From positions 1-49,788 of the forward strand of contig JAQTZQ010000010.1 in the NCBI GenBank assembly GCA_028687645.1: DNA of 49,788 bases. The letters are read 5' to 3'. The position numbers and the translations under genes are program-made. Shown here piece by piece: positions 9,380 to 17,376 of the stretch. Origin of the DNA: Rhodocyclaceae bacterium. Its GTDB lineage: Bacteria; Pseudomonadota; Gammaproteobacteria; Burkholderiales; Rhodocyclaceae. The first letter of the stretch is position 1, and each line of letters starts with the position of its first letter. The notes under the pieces were generated by a model. It saw nothing but the letters and a program-made list of their open reading frames with translations, ran no database searches and was not told the origin of the DNA.

Positions 9380-10676
9380 CCTTCTGAATCTCCCCGGCGT
9401 CAAGCCGGTGGACTACTTCTCGAAAAATCGCGGACTCACCGTCGTTGCCGAAGCGCTCGACGGTGATTTACCTTCTTGCCCAGACTGCGCCAAAGCCATG
9501 TATCGGCACGGCAAGCGATCCAATATCTTTGCCGACACGCCGATGCAGATGCAGCCGGTGCGGCTAGAAATCTTCCGGCCACGGTTCAGATGCGATAGCT
9601 GCGGAAAGATGTTCTCTCCTGAATTGACGTTTCTGGATGAGAAGCGCCGGGCGACCAAGCGACTCGTTGATGCTATCCGGGAACGATGCCTGGACATGAC
9701 GTTTCACGCACTTGCCGACCAGACAGGATTAGCCGTCAATACCATCAAGAACATCGCGCACGATCTCATTGAAGAGCTAGACCGAACGGTGCGTTACGAG
9801 ACGCCGGTCATCATGGGGATCGACGAAGTAAGCATTGCAGGCAAGTATCGGTGTGTCATCACGAACTTGGCCACGAACAACGTCTATCAGATGCTGGAGT
9901 TGCGCACCCAGGATCATCTGAAGCCATTCTTCAAGAACATGCCAGACCGGGAACGGGTGGAATGGGTTTGCACGGATATGTGGCGTCCGTTCAAACGATC
10001 CTTTGCCCAATACCTTCCGAATGCCCGCTTGGTCATCGACAAGTTCCACGTTGTCAAAATGGCCTCCGAAGCGCTGGAAGAAGAGCGTAAGAAGTACCAG
10101 GCGACCTTGAGCAAGGAGGAACGTGTCCATGTGAAGAAGTCGATTCGCTGGCTCACGCTGAAGCGCCCCGGCAATCTGAATGCGGGTGAGTTGAAGGCTC
10201 TGGCAGCCGTTCGAGAAGCCATTCCGGAACTGGGCAAAGCCTACGACTTCAAGGAAGCCTTCTTCCGGATTTACGACGATCCAGATAAGGTGTCAGCCCA
10301 ACATGCCTTTGAGGCATGGGAAAACACCCTGCCAGAAGGTGAGCTGGAGATGTTCCACTCCCTCGCCAAGACGGTGCACAACCACTACGACGACATCTTC
10401 GCCTACTGGGATTCTCCGGGTCGGATCACCAACGCCTACACGGAATGCCTCAACGGACTGATCAAGCTGTCGAACAGATTGGGGCGCGGGTACAGCTACG
10501 AGATCATCCGGGCCAAAACGCTCTATGCGAAACATGCCCGAAAAGTGGGGAGTGGCGTGAGGCTATCGAAGCCTTCGGAATCGCAGATTCCAACCAAGAG
10601 CACTACTGAGACAGTTGAGTACGGGCCGCACATTCCAACCTTGGTGGAGCTTGCCGAATCAGGTGGTCTGGACTGA
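9372..10676 (+). CDS. ISL3 family transposase
   Basis: 434 residues with ISL3 architecture: N-terminal zinc-binding pairs CPDC (about 36-39) and CDSC (about 74-77), a helix-turn-helix region, and a DDE catalytic core with D about 151 (GIDEVS), D about 202 (CTDMWRP) and E about 358 (NAYTECLNG). The likely start is GTG 9372, giving the usual IDLLNLPG beginning. It lies inside the hsdR tail, leaving no room for a left terminal inverted repeat, and I found none matching the right side. The protein looks intact, but the element looks decapitated and may not move by itself. Confidence 0.93.
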   Translation: MIDLLNLPGVKPVDYFSKNRGLTVVAEALDGDLPSCPDCAKAMYRHGKRSNIFADTPMQMQPVRLEIFRPRFRCDSCGKMFSPELTFLDEKRRATKRLVDAIRERCLDMTFHALADQTGLAVNTIKNIAHDLIEELDRTVRYETPVIMGIDEVSIAGKYRCVITNLATNNVYQMLELRTQDHLKPFFKNMPDRERVEWVCTDMWRPFKRSFAQYLPNARLVIDKFHVVKMASEALEEERKKYQATLSKEERVHVKKSIRWLTLKRPGNLNAGELKALAAVREAIPELGKAYDFKEAFFRIYDDPDKVSAQHAFEAWENTLPEGELEMFHSLAKTVHNHYDDIFAYWDSPGRITNAYTECLNGLIKLSNRLGRGYSYEIIRAKTLYAKHARKVGSGVRLSKPSESQIPTKSTTETVEYGPHIPTLVELAESGGLD

Positions 10677-10701
10677 GAAAACAGGACTTTCCAACCTCAG
10701 A

Positions 10702-10908
10702 ATGCATATAGCCCGTTATTTCTCAGAATCCGGTTATCGGCGGCTGCCTATCGAGCCAGAACATGCGGTTGCTGTTGAAGATTTGCCCGCGCACCATAAC
10801 GATCCGTTTGACCGCATTCTTGTCGCCCAGGCGCTCGTCGAGCCAATGCGCCTGATGACCCATGACGCACTGGTGGCGCTCTACAGCGACACGATCATCA
10901 AGATTTGA
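10702..10908 (+). pseudogene. Truncated VapC-like PIN toxin remnant
   Basis: The reading frame encodes only the C-terminal half of a PIN-domain toxin: the GYRRLPIEPEHAVAVEDLP helix (in parts), then HHNDPFDRILVAQA, MTHDALVALY and a final strand. PIN toxins are about 130 residues and need an N-terminal LDT motif aspartate, which is absent here. The upstream sequence is the end of the transposase gene, so insertion of the IS or a later deletion removed the 5' half and the cognate antitoxin. Confidence 0.8.
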
Positions 10909-10962
10909 GATTACGAAACTGAAAAGGAAGGAAACCATGAAAAGCCAGACTCCCCCAAGATT

Positions 10963-11748
10963 TCACAACCATCCCCCAATCGACCAACTTGGCCCACCAT
11001 CGGAACTTCCATCCGAGCAAACTAGCGGTGTAATTTCTTCCTGCTCACGCCGCCGCCGTGGTCCTTGCGGTTTATTTACCTGATAGCAAGACGACACAAA
11101 ATCACACCGGCTGCAAATAGCAACATCGGTATAGCGCATTAAAGAGCGCTTTTCGTGGGCAGTATCAGAGTAACGCTTAATGAGTTCCTCGACCCAAGCA
11201 TAGCTGTGCAAGGTGACAATTTTTAAGCGCTCTTTACCCGTCGCGTGATCGACAAAGCGAATATAGCCGTGGATACTGATCTTGTGACCTGGTGCAGATT
11301 TGCTGATCAAATAGCGATAAATAGATATCGAAACAATGTCGTCATCGTGAATTTCAAGGTCTGGACGCATTTTCTTGGTATCACCCACGACAAAAACGCC
11401 GCGTTCACTTTTCCGCACTTCATCCACTCGACCAACAACCCGAATCCCGGCCACATTAACTACCAATTCATGCTCGCAGGCGACAAACGACATGGCACGC
11501 AAACGCCGGATAAGACCCCGCTTTAAATTCTTAATGTGATCCTCTTTGTATTTTGAGCGGAAAATACCGACAAAAACCAAGAGGCAGAAAACCGCCAAAG
11601 CAATATGCACCCACTCACGCAGGGTATAAGCGGCTTCAAACAGAATGGTGGCATCAAATGCAGTGGACAATAGCGAGATTAAAGATTCGCCATCGCCCTC
11701 AACACCAAGATCAGCGACGGGTGAGATTTTTTCGATGGATGATTGCAT
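10963..11748 (-). CDS. Membrane-anchored Cas4-like Fe-S nuclease, catalytic part
   Basis: A 261-residue protein. Residues 46-64 form a hydrophobic segment (WVHIALAVFCLLVFVGIF). The nuclease core follows: D109 in GRVDE and D123-T-K125 in VVGDTKK match the D...(D/E)xK part of PD-(D/E)XK enzymes. C212-x2-C215-x5-C221 (CSRCDFVSSC) is the C-terminal cysteine triad of Cas4/AddB-type 4Fe-4S nucleases. The first Fe-S cysteine and the GxxxH histidine are missing from this frame; both occur in the overlapping upstream frame at 11711-11887. SD-like AAGGAG lies 9 nt before the ATG. The two parts may assemble as subunits or be joined by a frameshift. Family assignment is by motif only. Confidence 0.72.
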   Translation of the reverse strand: MQSSIEKISPVADLGVEGDGESLISLLSTAFDATILFEAAYTLREWVHIALAVFCLLVFVGIFRSKYKEDHIKNLKRGLIRRLRAMSFVACEHELVVNVAGIRVVGRVDEVRKSERGVFVVGDTKKMRPDLEIHDDDIVSISIYRYLISKSAPGHKISIHGYIRFVDHATGKERLKIVTLHSYAWVEELIKRYSDTAHEKRSLMRYTDVAICSRCDFVSSCYQVNKPQGPRRRREQEEITPLVCSDGSSDGGPSWSIGGWL

Positions 11749-11887
11749 GGGTAATTACTCCTTGTTCGGCTGGACTACGCTTCTCATAACGATGCGAATC
11801 TTGAGGCGCTCCTTGTTGAATGAGTTCTGCTTTGCGGCCACATTTTGCAAATGCAACCAGTTCAGTGACGGTAACTTGCTTGTTCAT
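11711..11887 (-). CDS. Small protein matching the Cas4 N-terminal Fe-S/His region
   Basis: A 58-residue gene. Its SD (AAAGGAGG) is one of the strongest in the window. The sequence ELVAFAKCGRKAELIQQG with C16, followed by EQGVITH with G43 and H47, resembles the start of Cas4/RecB-type nucleases: first cluster cysteine, basic segment, then GxxxH. It overlaps the catalytic part by 38 nt in the +1 frame. A run of six A in the overlap (T6 at 11727-11732 on the given strand) lies where losing one base would fuse the frames into about 305 residues. A sequencing error is possible; so is a real two-subunit enzyme. Confidence 0.7.
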   Translation of the reverse strand: MNKQVTVTELVAFAKCGRKAELIQQGAPQDSHRYEKRSPAEQGVITHAIIHRKNLTRR

Positions 11888-11916
11888 CAAAACCTCCTTT
11901 GATTAGAGACAAGTCA

Positions 11917-11945
11917 ATTATCGCAGACATGGCAATATACCTAAG
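11917..11945 (-). promoter_or_regulatory. CTTAGG-family promoter for the Cas4-like pair
   Basis: Reading leftward: CGCTTAGG with CTTAGG at 11945-11940, 17-nt spacer, GATAAT at 11922-11917. The first gene starts 30 nt further on. The box directly follows the terminator of the partition operon. Confidence 0.75.
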
Positions 11946-11947
11946 CG

Positions 11948-11972
11948 AAAAAGGCCACTTAAAGCGGCCTTT
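11948..11972 (-). terminator. Rho-independent terminator of the parM-parR operon
   Basis: AAAGGCC (11950-11956) pairs with GGCCTTT (11966-11972) around a 9-nt loop; leftward the hairpin is followed by a T run. It lies 10 bp beyond the parR-like stop. Confidence 0.8.
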
Positions 11973-11981
11973 GAGATGGAT

Positions 11982-12323
11982 TCAAAATATATTAGCGATT
12001 CCACTATCTCGATCATCGTATTCTTTTTCATCAACACCAGAAGGTGCAGGTTGCGATACCGCTAGTGAACCACTTTTAACTTTCTTGGTCTGCCGTTTAT
12101 CTGCAATTTTGCCAGGCGTATCAAACTTGTTTGTTTTATCATCAACGGCGATCCGGCCACTTGCAACCATAAATCCAAGATAAGCCCAATATTTTAAATT
12201 ACGAGCGCGATTTCTTAGTGGCAATTTTACTAGCTCGTGAAATACATCTGGCTCCGAAACTTTTGAAACGACAAGATTCAACCGCATCGTTTCAGTCCGC
12301 TCAAGTTGGCTCGTATCGTTCAT
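11982..12323 (-). CDS. ParR/StbB-like partition partner
   Basis: 113 residues. The N-terminal half (MRLNLVVSKVSEPDVFHELVKL, then RNRARNLKYWAYLGFMV) resembles the ribbon-helix-helix region of small ParR-type adaptor proteins that bind the centromere and the ParM filament. The C-terminal half is polar and probably disordered. ATG overlaps the parM stop by 4 nt, and a terminator follows. I infer the role mostly from position after the actin-like gene; sequence resemblance alone is modest. Confidence 0.65.
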   Translation of the reverse strand: MNDTSQLERTETMRLNLVVSKVSEPDVFHELVKLPLRNRARNLKYWAYLGFMVASGRIAVDDKTNKFDTPGKIADKRQTKKVKSGSLAVSQPAPSGVDEKEYDDRDSGIANIF

Positions 12324-13372
12324 TTAAATTCTCCGGCATTAATATTATTACGCGCCCACGTTTCTCCGATAAGCTGAAATCCACGTACATTCGCGTAAAT
12401 TCCATCGTGAATAATTTTGATATCATGTTTTGGGAATTCGTTGCGAACAAGATCAGCGAATACATGCGCCCCGCCGCCAACAAGAATAATGTTATCAATA
12501 CTACCCGCTGGTCCAACGCTTTGAACTAATTTCAACAGTGGGTCAAGGGCGCGTTCTTTAGCTATTTCAAAATAATAATCAATTGGTCTTTTTGAATTCT
12601 TCCCAAAAACGCGAATGGGCTTACCGTCCCGAATCGAACGATCAATATTCTCATGCGACCCAATTTCAGATACAGAAGAATCAAAATCAGTTGCGACTTG
12701 CTCAGTCACAGCCCGAATAACTTCTGCCATTCCGCCGTTATTTACTGCGTTTGATCTAGCCTCAACTGGCGTGATTCCATCAGCCAACAGCCAATCAAGT
12801 GTGTAATAACCAGGGTCGATAATCAAATTCATCTGATCCTGCAATGTCCGAAATTGACCAATCCCTAGACCATAATCGTAGAACCCACCGATAGGCTGAG
12901 GGGCAACCAAAACTTTGACAATCGTGCAAGAAAAATCATGGGTGATCCGGTGAGTCCCCGTCATCTTAAGTGCCAAGGCGTCCTTGTACTTTCGCCAAGT
13001 TGACATTGGCAAACCAAGTACCAAAACATCAATATGCGGTTGCTGCATTAAATTTAGCGCACCGTAGGTCAGCGCACGATAAGTATCTGATAGGCAGTAA
13101 TCTTCTTTCAATACGCGACCGCTTTCATTTCCGAACTGCGCTTTCTGGGCATCAGGACCGACTTCGTATTCGTCGCTGTCAATCAAGACTCGCACAGTGT
13201 CACGCTGCTTCATAAAACCGCTTGCTATCGACTCATCTTGACTTTTCATGCAGCGCGGGGCAAACGATGGAAAAAGCGCCGCACGAATTGTGTTTTTTGA
13301 GTAATTTCGATTACTGATGAATTTCGTATTCCCGTAGCCCACGTCGATTGAGCGAATTACTGTTTGTTCCAT
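12320..13372 (-). CDS. parM: ParM/PRTRC-D-like actin-fold plasmid segregation ATPase
   Basis: 350 residues with actin/ParM signatures: phosphate-1 loop IDVGYGNTK at about residues 7-15, GLPMSTW near 128, the phosphate-2 segment LIIDPGYYTLDWL near 195 and adenosine motif IILVGGGAHVF near 300. The pattern NLIIDPGY-x-TLDWL with NNGGM is close to PRTRC system protein D and StbA/ParM. Such proteins form filaments that push plasmid copies apart. The chosen ATG follows GGAGG; an upstream in-frame ATG (13408) lacks a ribosome-binding site. A 100-nt leader separates it from the promoter. Confidence 0.88.
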   Translation of the reverse strand: MEQTVIRSIDVGYGNTKFISNRNYSKNTIRAALFPSFAPRCMKSQDESIASGFMKQRDTVRVLIDSDEYEVGPDAQKAQFGNESGRVLKEDYCLSDTYRALTYGALNLMQQPHIDVLVLGLPMSTWRKYKDALALKMTGTHRITHDFSCTIVKVLVAPQPIGGFYDYGLGIGQFRTLQDQMNLIIDPGYYTLDWLLADGITPVEARSNAVNNGGMAEVIRAVTEQVATDFDSSVSEIGSHENIDRSIRDGKPIRVFGKNSKRPIDYYFEIAKERALDPLLKLVQSVGPAGSIDNIILVGGGAHVFADLVRNEFPKHDIKIIHDGIYANVRGFQLIGETWARNNINAGEFK

Positions 13373-13484
13373 ATAAAACCTCCATTGAAAATATAGATTT
13401 TGCTCCAAGCATGGCCACTAATTACTTGAAGATCAGCGCAATAAATGCGGTGACTAAAAACAATAAGGTGTCGCCAATGACGCC

Positions 13485-13513
13485 AATTTACAGAGCAGTC
13501 GCGATTGCCTAAG
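13485..13513 (-). promoter_or_regulatory. CTTAGG-family promoter for parM
   Basis: Leftward: CTTAGG 13513-13508 within TCGCTTAGGCAA, 17-nt spacer, TAAATT 13490-13485. The ACGTG repeat region begins 14 bp upstream, the usual place for a parC-type centromere. Confidence 0.75.
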
Positions 13514-13526
13514 CGATTTTTTCAAG

Positions 13527-13703
13527 ACGTGACATGAGCGACACTTAATCAGGGTTGATCGATGAGATGTCGATGTGAGACGTGTTGCGAAAGTCACGTT
13601 TTTGGTGGGAACGGATAAATCACCAGATCAAAACGTGACGCGCTTGCCACGTTCCGCATGAGATTGCCAAAATAGAAGAATTAGACGTGTCATTGCCGAC
13701 GTG
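13527..13703. repeat. ACGTG repeat cluster, candidate centromere
   Basis: Seven ACGTG/CACGT cores occur in 177 bp: direct at 13527, 13580, 13633, 13685 and 13699, inverse at 13595 and 13648. Four of the direct ones extend as GACGTG. Spacings of 53, 53 and 52 bp between the first four direct copies are close to five helical turns. The location upstream of parM fits a partition site. No gene is convincing here. Confidence 0.5.
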
Positions 13704-14382
13704 TCGCCTATATCGCGCTCCACGCACCTGTTTTGCGTGTTTCTGGGATGTTTATTCTATTGCCTGGTGGTCATTGATCCAGGTTTTTGGCCCGATATTG
13801 GGTGAGTTTTCGGGGTTCGGGGCGGGCGATCGGAGTGAGAAAAATCAACTGAGTAAAAATATTAATTAAGGAGAGTGTTGAGACAACGCAGCAGCATCAA
13901 GCAATCGAGACGACGTTTTCAAAAGACTCACTAGATGACGCAAAATTGTGACGCATAAAACGCTTGACGCGAATGCCGTTTTCGCACTACGATGATCACA
14001 CTTCACAAGTCGTCGGGTTTACTCGACGCACAGCGCAGCCGTCCTGCGCATCTCAACTTTCCCCTCTGAAAAAATGGGGGTCTCAACAAAGCCGGTTGCG
14101 GTTTTCAAAGTACGAATTCCAAGAGGTAGTAGCTTGTGTGTATCTGAAGGCATCATTGACCTTCAGCGTCCAGTGGTTCCGATCCCTTCGTTTAAGTCTG
14201 TTACTGATGAAAAGTCAGGGGCTTCTACGATGCGTGTTCAAAAATCCCGTGGCGAGAACTGATGTTGTCCTGCCGTGCTGAGTCTTTGACTGCATTACAG
14301 CGTGGGGTGATGATCTGAAAGAGCTATCAAGCTGCAAACTCATTTCAAAGCAATGCGAAAGTTTCAAAATTAAGCGTCTTAA

Positions 14383-14774
14383 TCTCTGCGGAGAAGCTAA
14401 AAACGTGATGCAAATTGTGCGTCGGTTTTTGAGCTGTGACAGCTCGTGAAGTCTTTTGTGGTGGCAGCAAAAGAACAGAACACACGTATCTATAAAAGTT
14501 TGACGAAGACTTAACTTCGTGCTCTGTCTAGTTTTATCTCTGCGGGGATAAAAGGGCGGGCTACAGGTCGTAATTGGTTTGCGATCTAATCGACGGGATT
14601 CAAAATCCTGTTGCGATTTTTCGTTTCTGTCGCAGAAATGCAGACAAATCGAAAGTATGAAACATTTTTAAGAGTGCCATTTTTCTGTGTTGCAAGATGA
14701 GCGTTTGACGAAAAACGCCATCAATTTTGCGTTACGAATTCGCCGGTTTGAAGACATGAGCGCCGAACCGGCGA
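14383..14774. other. Gene-free DNA with a chain of eight short hairpins
   Basis: Perfect or near-perfect stems follow each other at 14383-14394, 14431-14445 (GAGCTG/CAGCTC), 14453-14473 (CTTTTG/CAAAAG), 14532-14553 (TTTTATC/GATAAAA), 14596-14608 (GGATT/AATCC), 14624-14638 (TTTCTG/CAGAAA), 14696-14722 (terminator-like, followed by TTTT) and 14740-14774 (TCGCCGGTT/AACCGGCGA). Two stems share a CTCTGCGG element. No credible reading frame covers this stretch. A structured RNA, an origin or a transfer site are all possible; the DNA from 13704 to 14382 shows no feature I can support. Confidence 0.5.
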
Positions 14775-14783
14775 TTAAATTCC

Positions 14784-14812
14784 CTTAGCTTTTCCTCTGA
14801 ATTCCATAGTAT
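14784..14812 (+). promoter_or_regulatory. CTTAGG-family promoter (variant)
   Basis: CTTAGC 14784-14789, 17-nt spacer, TAGTAT 14807-14812. The box has one change from the family consensus. It precedes the gene at 14848. Confidence 0.55.
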
Positions 14813-14847
14813 GTATCCATCAGAAATTTCATTGATGGGTGACTACG

Positions 14848-15207
14848 ATGAGCAGGAATTTGGAATTATTCAGCCAGAAGTTCAAAGCATCTACTCCGTT
14901 TAATGGGGTGTATGTTGGCCGTGTAATAGGCGAAGAAACCAAAAGCCGAAAGCGATTTCTGATTGATGGGGTTGTATCCCCTGCGCTTCCCCTTCAAATG
15001 AATGGAACTCGCCGCCGTGGCTATCGCGTGGGTGAGGTCATTGAAGTTCCCGGCCATGCTGTGAAGCCCACTGAGGCAATGGGGACTGATTACGAGTCTT
15101 CGGTTCGCAATCAACTGGTCGAGTGTGCCAACAAGTCAAAGGCGTTGGCTGATGCCTATTTAAAAGTTCTGAATGAACTTCAGTCTGGCGAATTTTTCAG
15201 CGCCTGA
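14848..15207 (+). CDS. Hypothetical protein
   Basis: 119 residues from ATG 14848; an in-frame GTG at 14839 is an alternative, and neither has a strong SD. The middle is basic and beta-like (YVGRVIGEETKSRKRF, RRRGYRVGEVIEVPG), the C-terminus helical. I do not recognise a family. It follows a variant CTTAGG promoter and would be first in its short operon. Confidence 0.6.
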   Translation: MSRNLELFSQKFKASTPFNGVYVGRVIGEETKSRKRFLIDGVVSPALPLQMNGTRRRGYRVGEVIEVPGHAVKPTEAMGTDYESSVRNQLVECANKSKALADAYLKVLNELQSGEFFSA

Positions 15208-15409
15208 AACAAACCCCATTATTTTTGCAAAGCTTTTCTCCGATGGTGATGAGATTCCCCTTGGAGAAAAGTCGCGCTCATTTTTTGGTGAGCGTTTGCT
15301 GTTGATCGCTTCACCTAAGAGAAATGACTTATATGAAATGATGGCCTCGACACTTTTCCTCGATTTGAATCAACGCATCGAATTGAAATTCGCAACGAGA
15401 GATTGGTAG
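15173..15409 (+). CDS. Possible small hypothetical protein
   Basis: 78 residues, overlapping the previous gene by 35 nt. There is no clear SD before ATG 15173. Composition is plausible for a folded protein (DLYEMMASTLFLDLNQRIELKF), but nothing is recognised. It may be real and coupled, or a chance frame. Confidence 0.35.
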   Translation: MNFSLANFSAPETNPIIFAKLFSDGDEIPLGEKSRSFFGERLLLIASPKRNDLYEMMASTLFLDLNQRIELKFATRDW

Positions 15410-15423
15410 CCGATGAATAATCG

Positions 15424-15452
15424 CTTAGGTTAAAAGGCCATTTCTCTACAAT
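15424..15452 (+). promoter_or_regulatory. CTTAGG-family promoter for the methyltransferase operon
   Basis: TCGCTTAGG with CTTAGG 15424-15429, 17-nt spacer, TACAAT 15447-15452. ATG of the first gene is at 15501. Confidence 0.75.
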
Positions 15453-15500
15453 TCACCTATCGACAACACGGCATCAATTACCAGAAAGAGGGGAATCAAG

Positions 15501-15905
15501 ATGGCAAACTTTACCGGCTCTGCACGCAGCAATTATTTCCGAGTGAAAGACGTTGAGAACTTTAAATCATGGGCGCTCAATATTTCTAACATTGGCTTCT
15601 GGGAAAAGGAAGGCACCTTCGCAATTTATTCCGATGATCCAGATACGGGCTGCTGGCCGTCAAGCGCATTAAACCCCGAAACAGATGACCACGAAGAAAT
15701 AGATCTGGTGGCTGAGTTGGCTGATCATCTTCAAGATGGCGAAGTGGCGGTTTTGATGCAGGCTGGTGCTGAGAAGCTTCGCTATATCGGAGCCTATGCC
15801 ACGGCGGTCAATCACAAAGGCGAAACGGTCGATGTCTCCCTTAACCAGATTTATCAATTGGCGATGGATAAGTTTGGTGTTGATCCCTCCCGAGCAGAGT
15901 ATTAA
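15501..15905 (+). CDS. Hypothetical acidic protein
   Basis: 134 residues, start ATG preceded by AGAGGGG. Begins with MANFTGSARSNYFRVKD, then an acidic middle (DDPDTGCW, ETDDHEEIDL) and a helix ending with DKFGVDPSRAEY. This pattern is shared by small proteins on plasmids and phages, but I cannot name a function. First gene of the operon that continues with a DNA methyltransferase. Confidence 0.75.
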   Translation: MANFTGSARSNYFRVKDVENFKSWALNISNIGFWEKEGTFAIYSDDPDTGCWPSSALNPETDDHEEIDLVAELADHLQDGEVAVLMQAGAEKLRYIGAYATAVNHKGETVDVSLNQIYQLAMDKFGVDPSRAEY

Positions 15906-15950
15906 TTCGCCGCATCAAATCCAAAAGCCAAAACAACGAGGACATAAAAA

Positions 15951-17357
15951 ATGCTCACCTATCTCTACCGGAAGATCACACAGCATCGCGGTTCGCCTCG
16001 TTTTTGGCTGGAAGGAAAACAAGCCTCCCGTGGTGGCTTTGAGCCCGGCGTTCGTTATACCGTCACTGCAAATCCGGATAAGAAAATGGTTATCCTATCT
16101 GTGATGGATGCGGGACAACGCATGGTTTCCTCCAAAGAAAAAGGCGGGAATCGAATCCCCGTCATCGACATTAATTCCCGCGAAGTTCTCCAAGTCTTTG
16201 ATGGCTTTGAAACCGTGCGAGTGATCATTCGCCACCAGCGGATATTCATTCTGCCCGGTGTTGTTGAAATCAAGCGGCGAGATCGCCTTGAACGTCTGAC
16301 TAAGAAAATGGAAACCGGGGAATCAATATCGGTTGGTTCAATTTCCCACGGAATCGGCGTCCTCTCCCATGCGCTACACACCGGCCTCAAAGAAGGGGGC
16401 ATTAATTCCACCATGGCATTCGCCAACGATATTCGGGAAGAACTGCTCGACCAGTCATTTACAGCAAACAACGCATGGGACGGTAATACCCAACTTCTGT
16501 CGGCACCCATGCAAGAACTCGCCCTTGATGGATGGGCAATCGCCCAAATGCCACAAGTTGACATTCTCGAAGGTGGCCTGCCATGTTCTGGTGCCTCAGT
16601 CGCTGGCCGAGCGAAGCGCGGCACTGAATGTGCAGAAGCGCACTCTGAAGTTGGGGCGCTCATTGTTCCCTTCATCCAACTAATCCAAGCCACAAATGCA
16701 TGTGTCGTATTGCTGGAAAATGTCCCGCCCTATCAATCAAGCGCATCCATGTGGATACTGCGAAATTCCCTGCGCGATCTTGGTTACGACGTGCACGAAA
16801 CCATACTGGACGCCGCCGACCATAACGAACTCGAACACAGAAAACGATTGTGCATGGTCGCTGTTACTCGCGGGATGGCCTTCGACTTTGCGGAATTGGA
16901 AAAGCCCATTCTTGCCGAGCGCAAGCTTGGTGAAGTCCTTGACCAGTTTCCCGAAGACGATGCCTGCTGGAGCAGCTTCGATTACCTGAAACGGCATCAA
17001 GAGAAACATGCCGCACTTGGCAATGGATTTCAGATGCAGATTTTTAACGGTGAGTCAGATCACGTTGGCACCATCACCAAAGGTTACGCCAAGATACGCT
17101 CAACCGATCCGAAGATTGCCCACCCAAGCAATCCAGAATTGATGCGCCAACTTACGCCGGCCGAACATGCACGTTGCAAAGGCATCCCTGATGAACTGGT
17201 GACCGGCATGGGCAAAACGATAGCCCACGAAGGCTTGGGCCAAAGCATCTGCTATGCGCCATTTAAGGCGGTGGGCCGACTACTGGCACGGACACTGCAG
17301 AAGCCGATCGACTATTGCACCAAGACCATCGTGCCAGACCTGCTGGCTGCGGCATAA
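15951..17357 (+). CDS. DNA cytosine-5 methyltransferase with extra N-terminal domain
   Basis: 468 residues. C5-methylase motifs: IV with the catalytic PC (C212 in GGLPCSGAS), VI ENVPP (E about 256), VIII-like HRKRLCMV (about 294-301) and X GQSICYAPFKAVG (about 429). Motif I is unusual: SISHGIGVLSHAL instead of the common F-G-G form. Residues 1-125 form an added, beta-rich basic domain. There is no adjacent restriction gene, so it is probably an orphan methylase that protects the element or acts in regulation. SD GAGGAC precedes the ATG. Confidence 0.9.
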   Translation: MLTYLYRKITQHRGSPRFWLEGKQASRGGFEPGVRYTVTANPDKKMVILSVMDAGQRMVSSKEKGGNRIPVIDINSREVLQVFDGFETVRVIIRHQRIFILPGVVEIKRRDRLERLTKKMETGESISVGSISHGIGVLSHALHTGLKEGGINSTMAFANDIREELLDQSFTANNAWDGNTQLLSAPMQELALDGWAIAQMPQVDILEGGLPCSGASVAGRAKRGTECAEAHSEVGALIVPFIQLIQATNACVVLLENVPPYQSSASMWILRNSLRDLGYDVHETILDAADHNELEHRKRLCMVAVTRGMAFDFAELEKPILAERKLGEVLDQFPEDDACWSSFDYLKRHQEKHAALGNGFQMQIFNGESDHVGTITKGYAKIRSTDPKIAHPSNPELMRQLTPAEHARCKGIPDELVTGMGKTIAHEGLGQSICYAPFKAVGRLLARTLQKPIDYCTKTIVPDLLAAA

Positions 17358-17376
17358 ACCACGAAGGGAATTTTTG

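Noticed and set aside
8507-9403. Long minus-strand frame opposite hsdR1, and a similar one at 38862-40247 opposite hsdR2
   Set aside because: Both are antisense shadows of well-conserved hsdR coding sequence.
9364-10700. Terminal inverted repeats of the ISL3 element
   Set aside because: I compared both flanks and found only a shared TTCTGA, too short to claim.
10933-11083. Small plus-strand frame with a good SD after the PIN remnant
   Set aside because: It is antisense to the end of the Cas4-like gene, low in complexity and without family features.
13964-14281. Frames of 105 and 62 codons in the gene-free region
   Set aside because: No SD and no conserved pattern; the surrounding DNA has many short hairpins and looks non-coding. 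The 62-codon frame at 14074 cannot be fully excluded.
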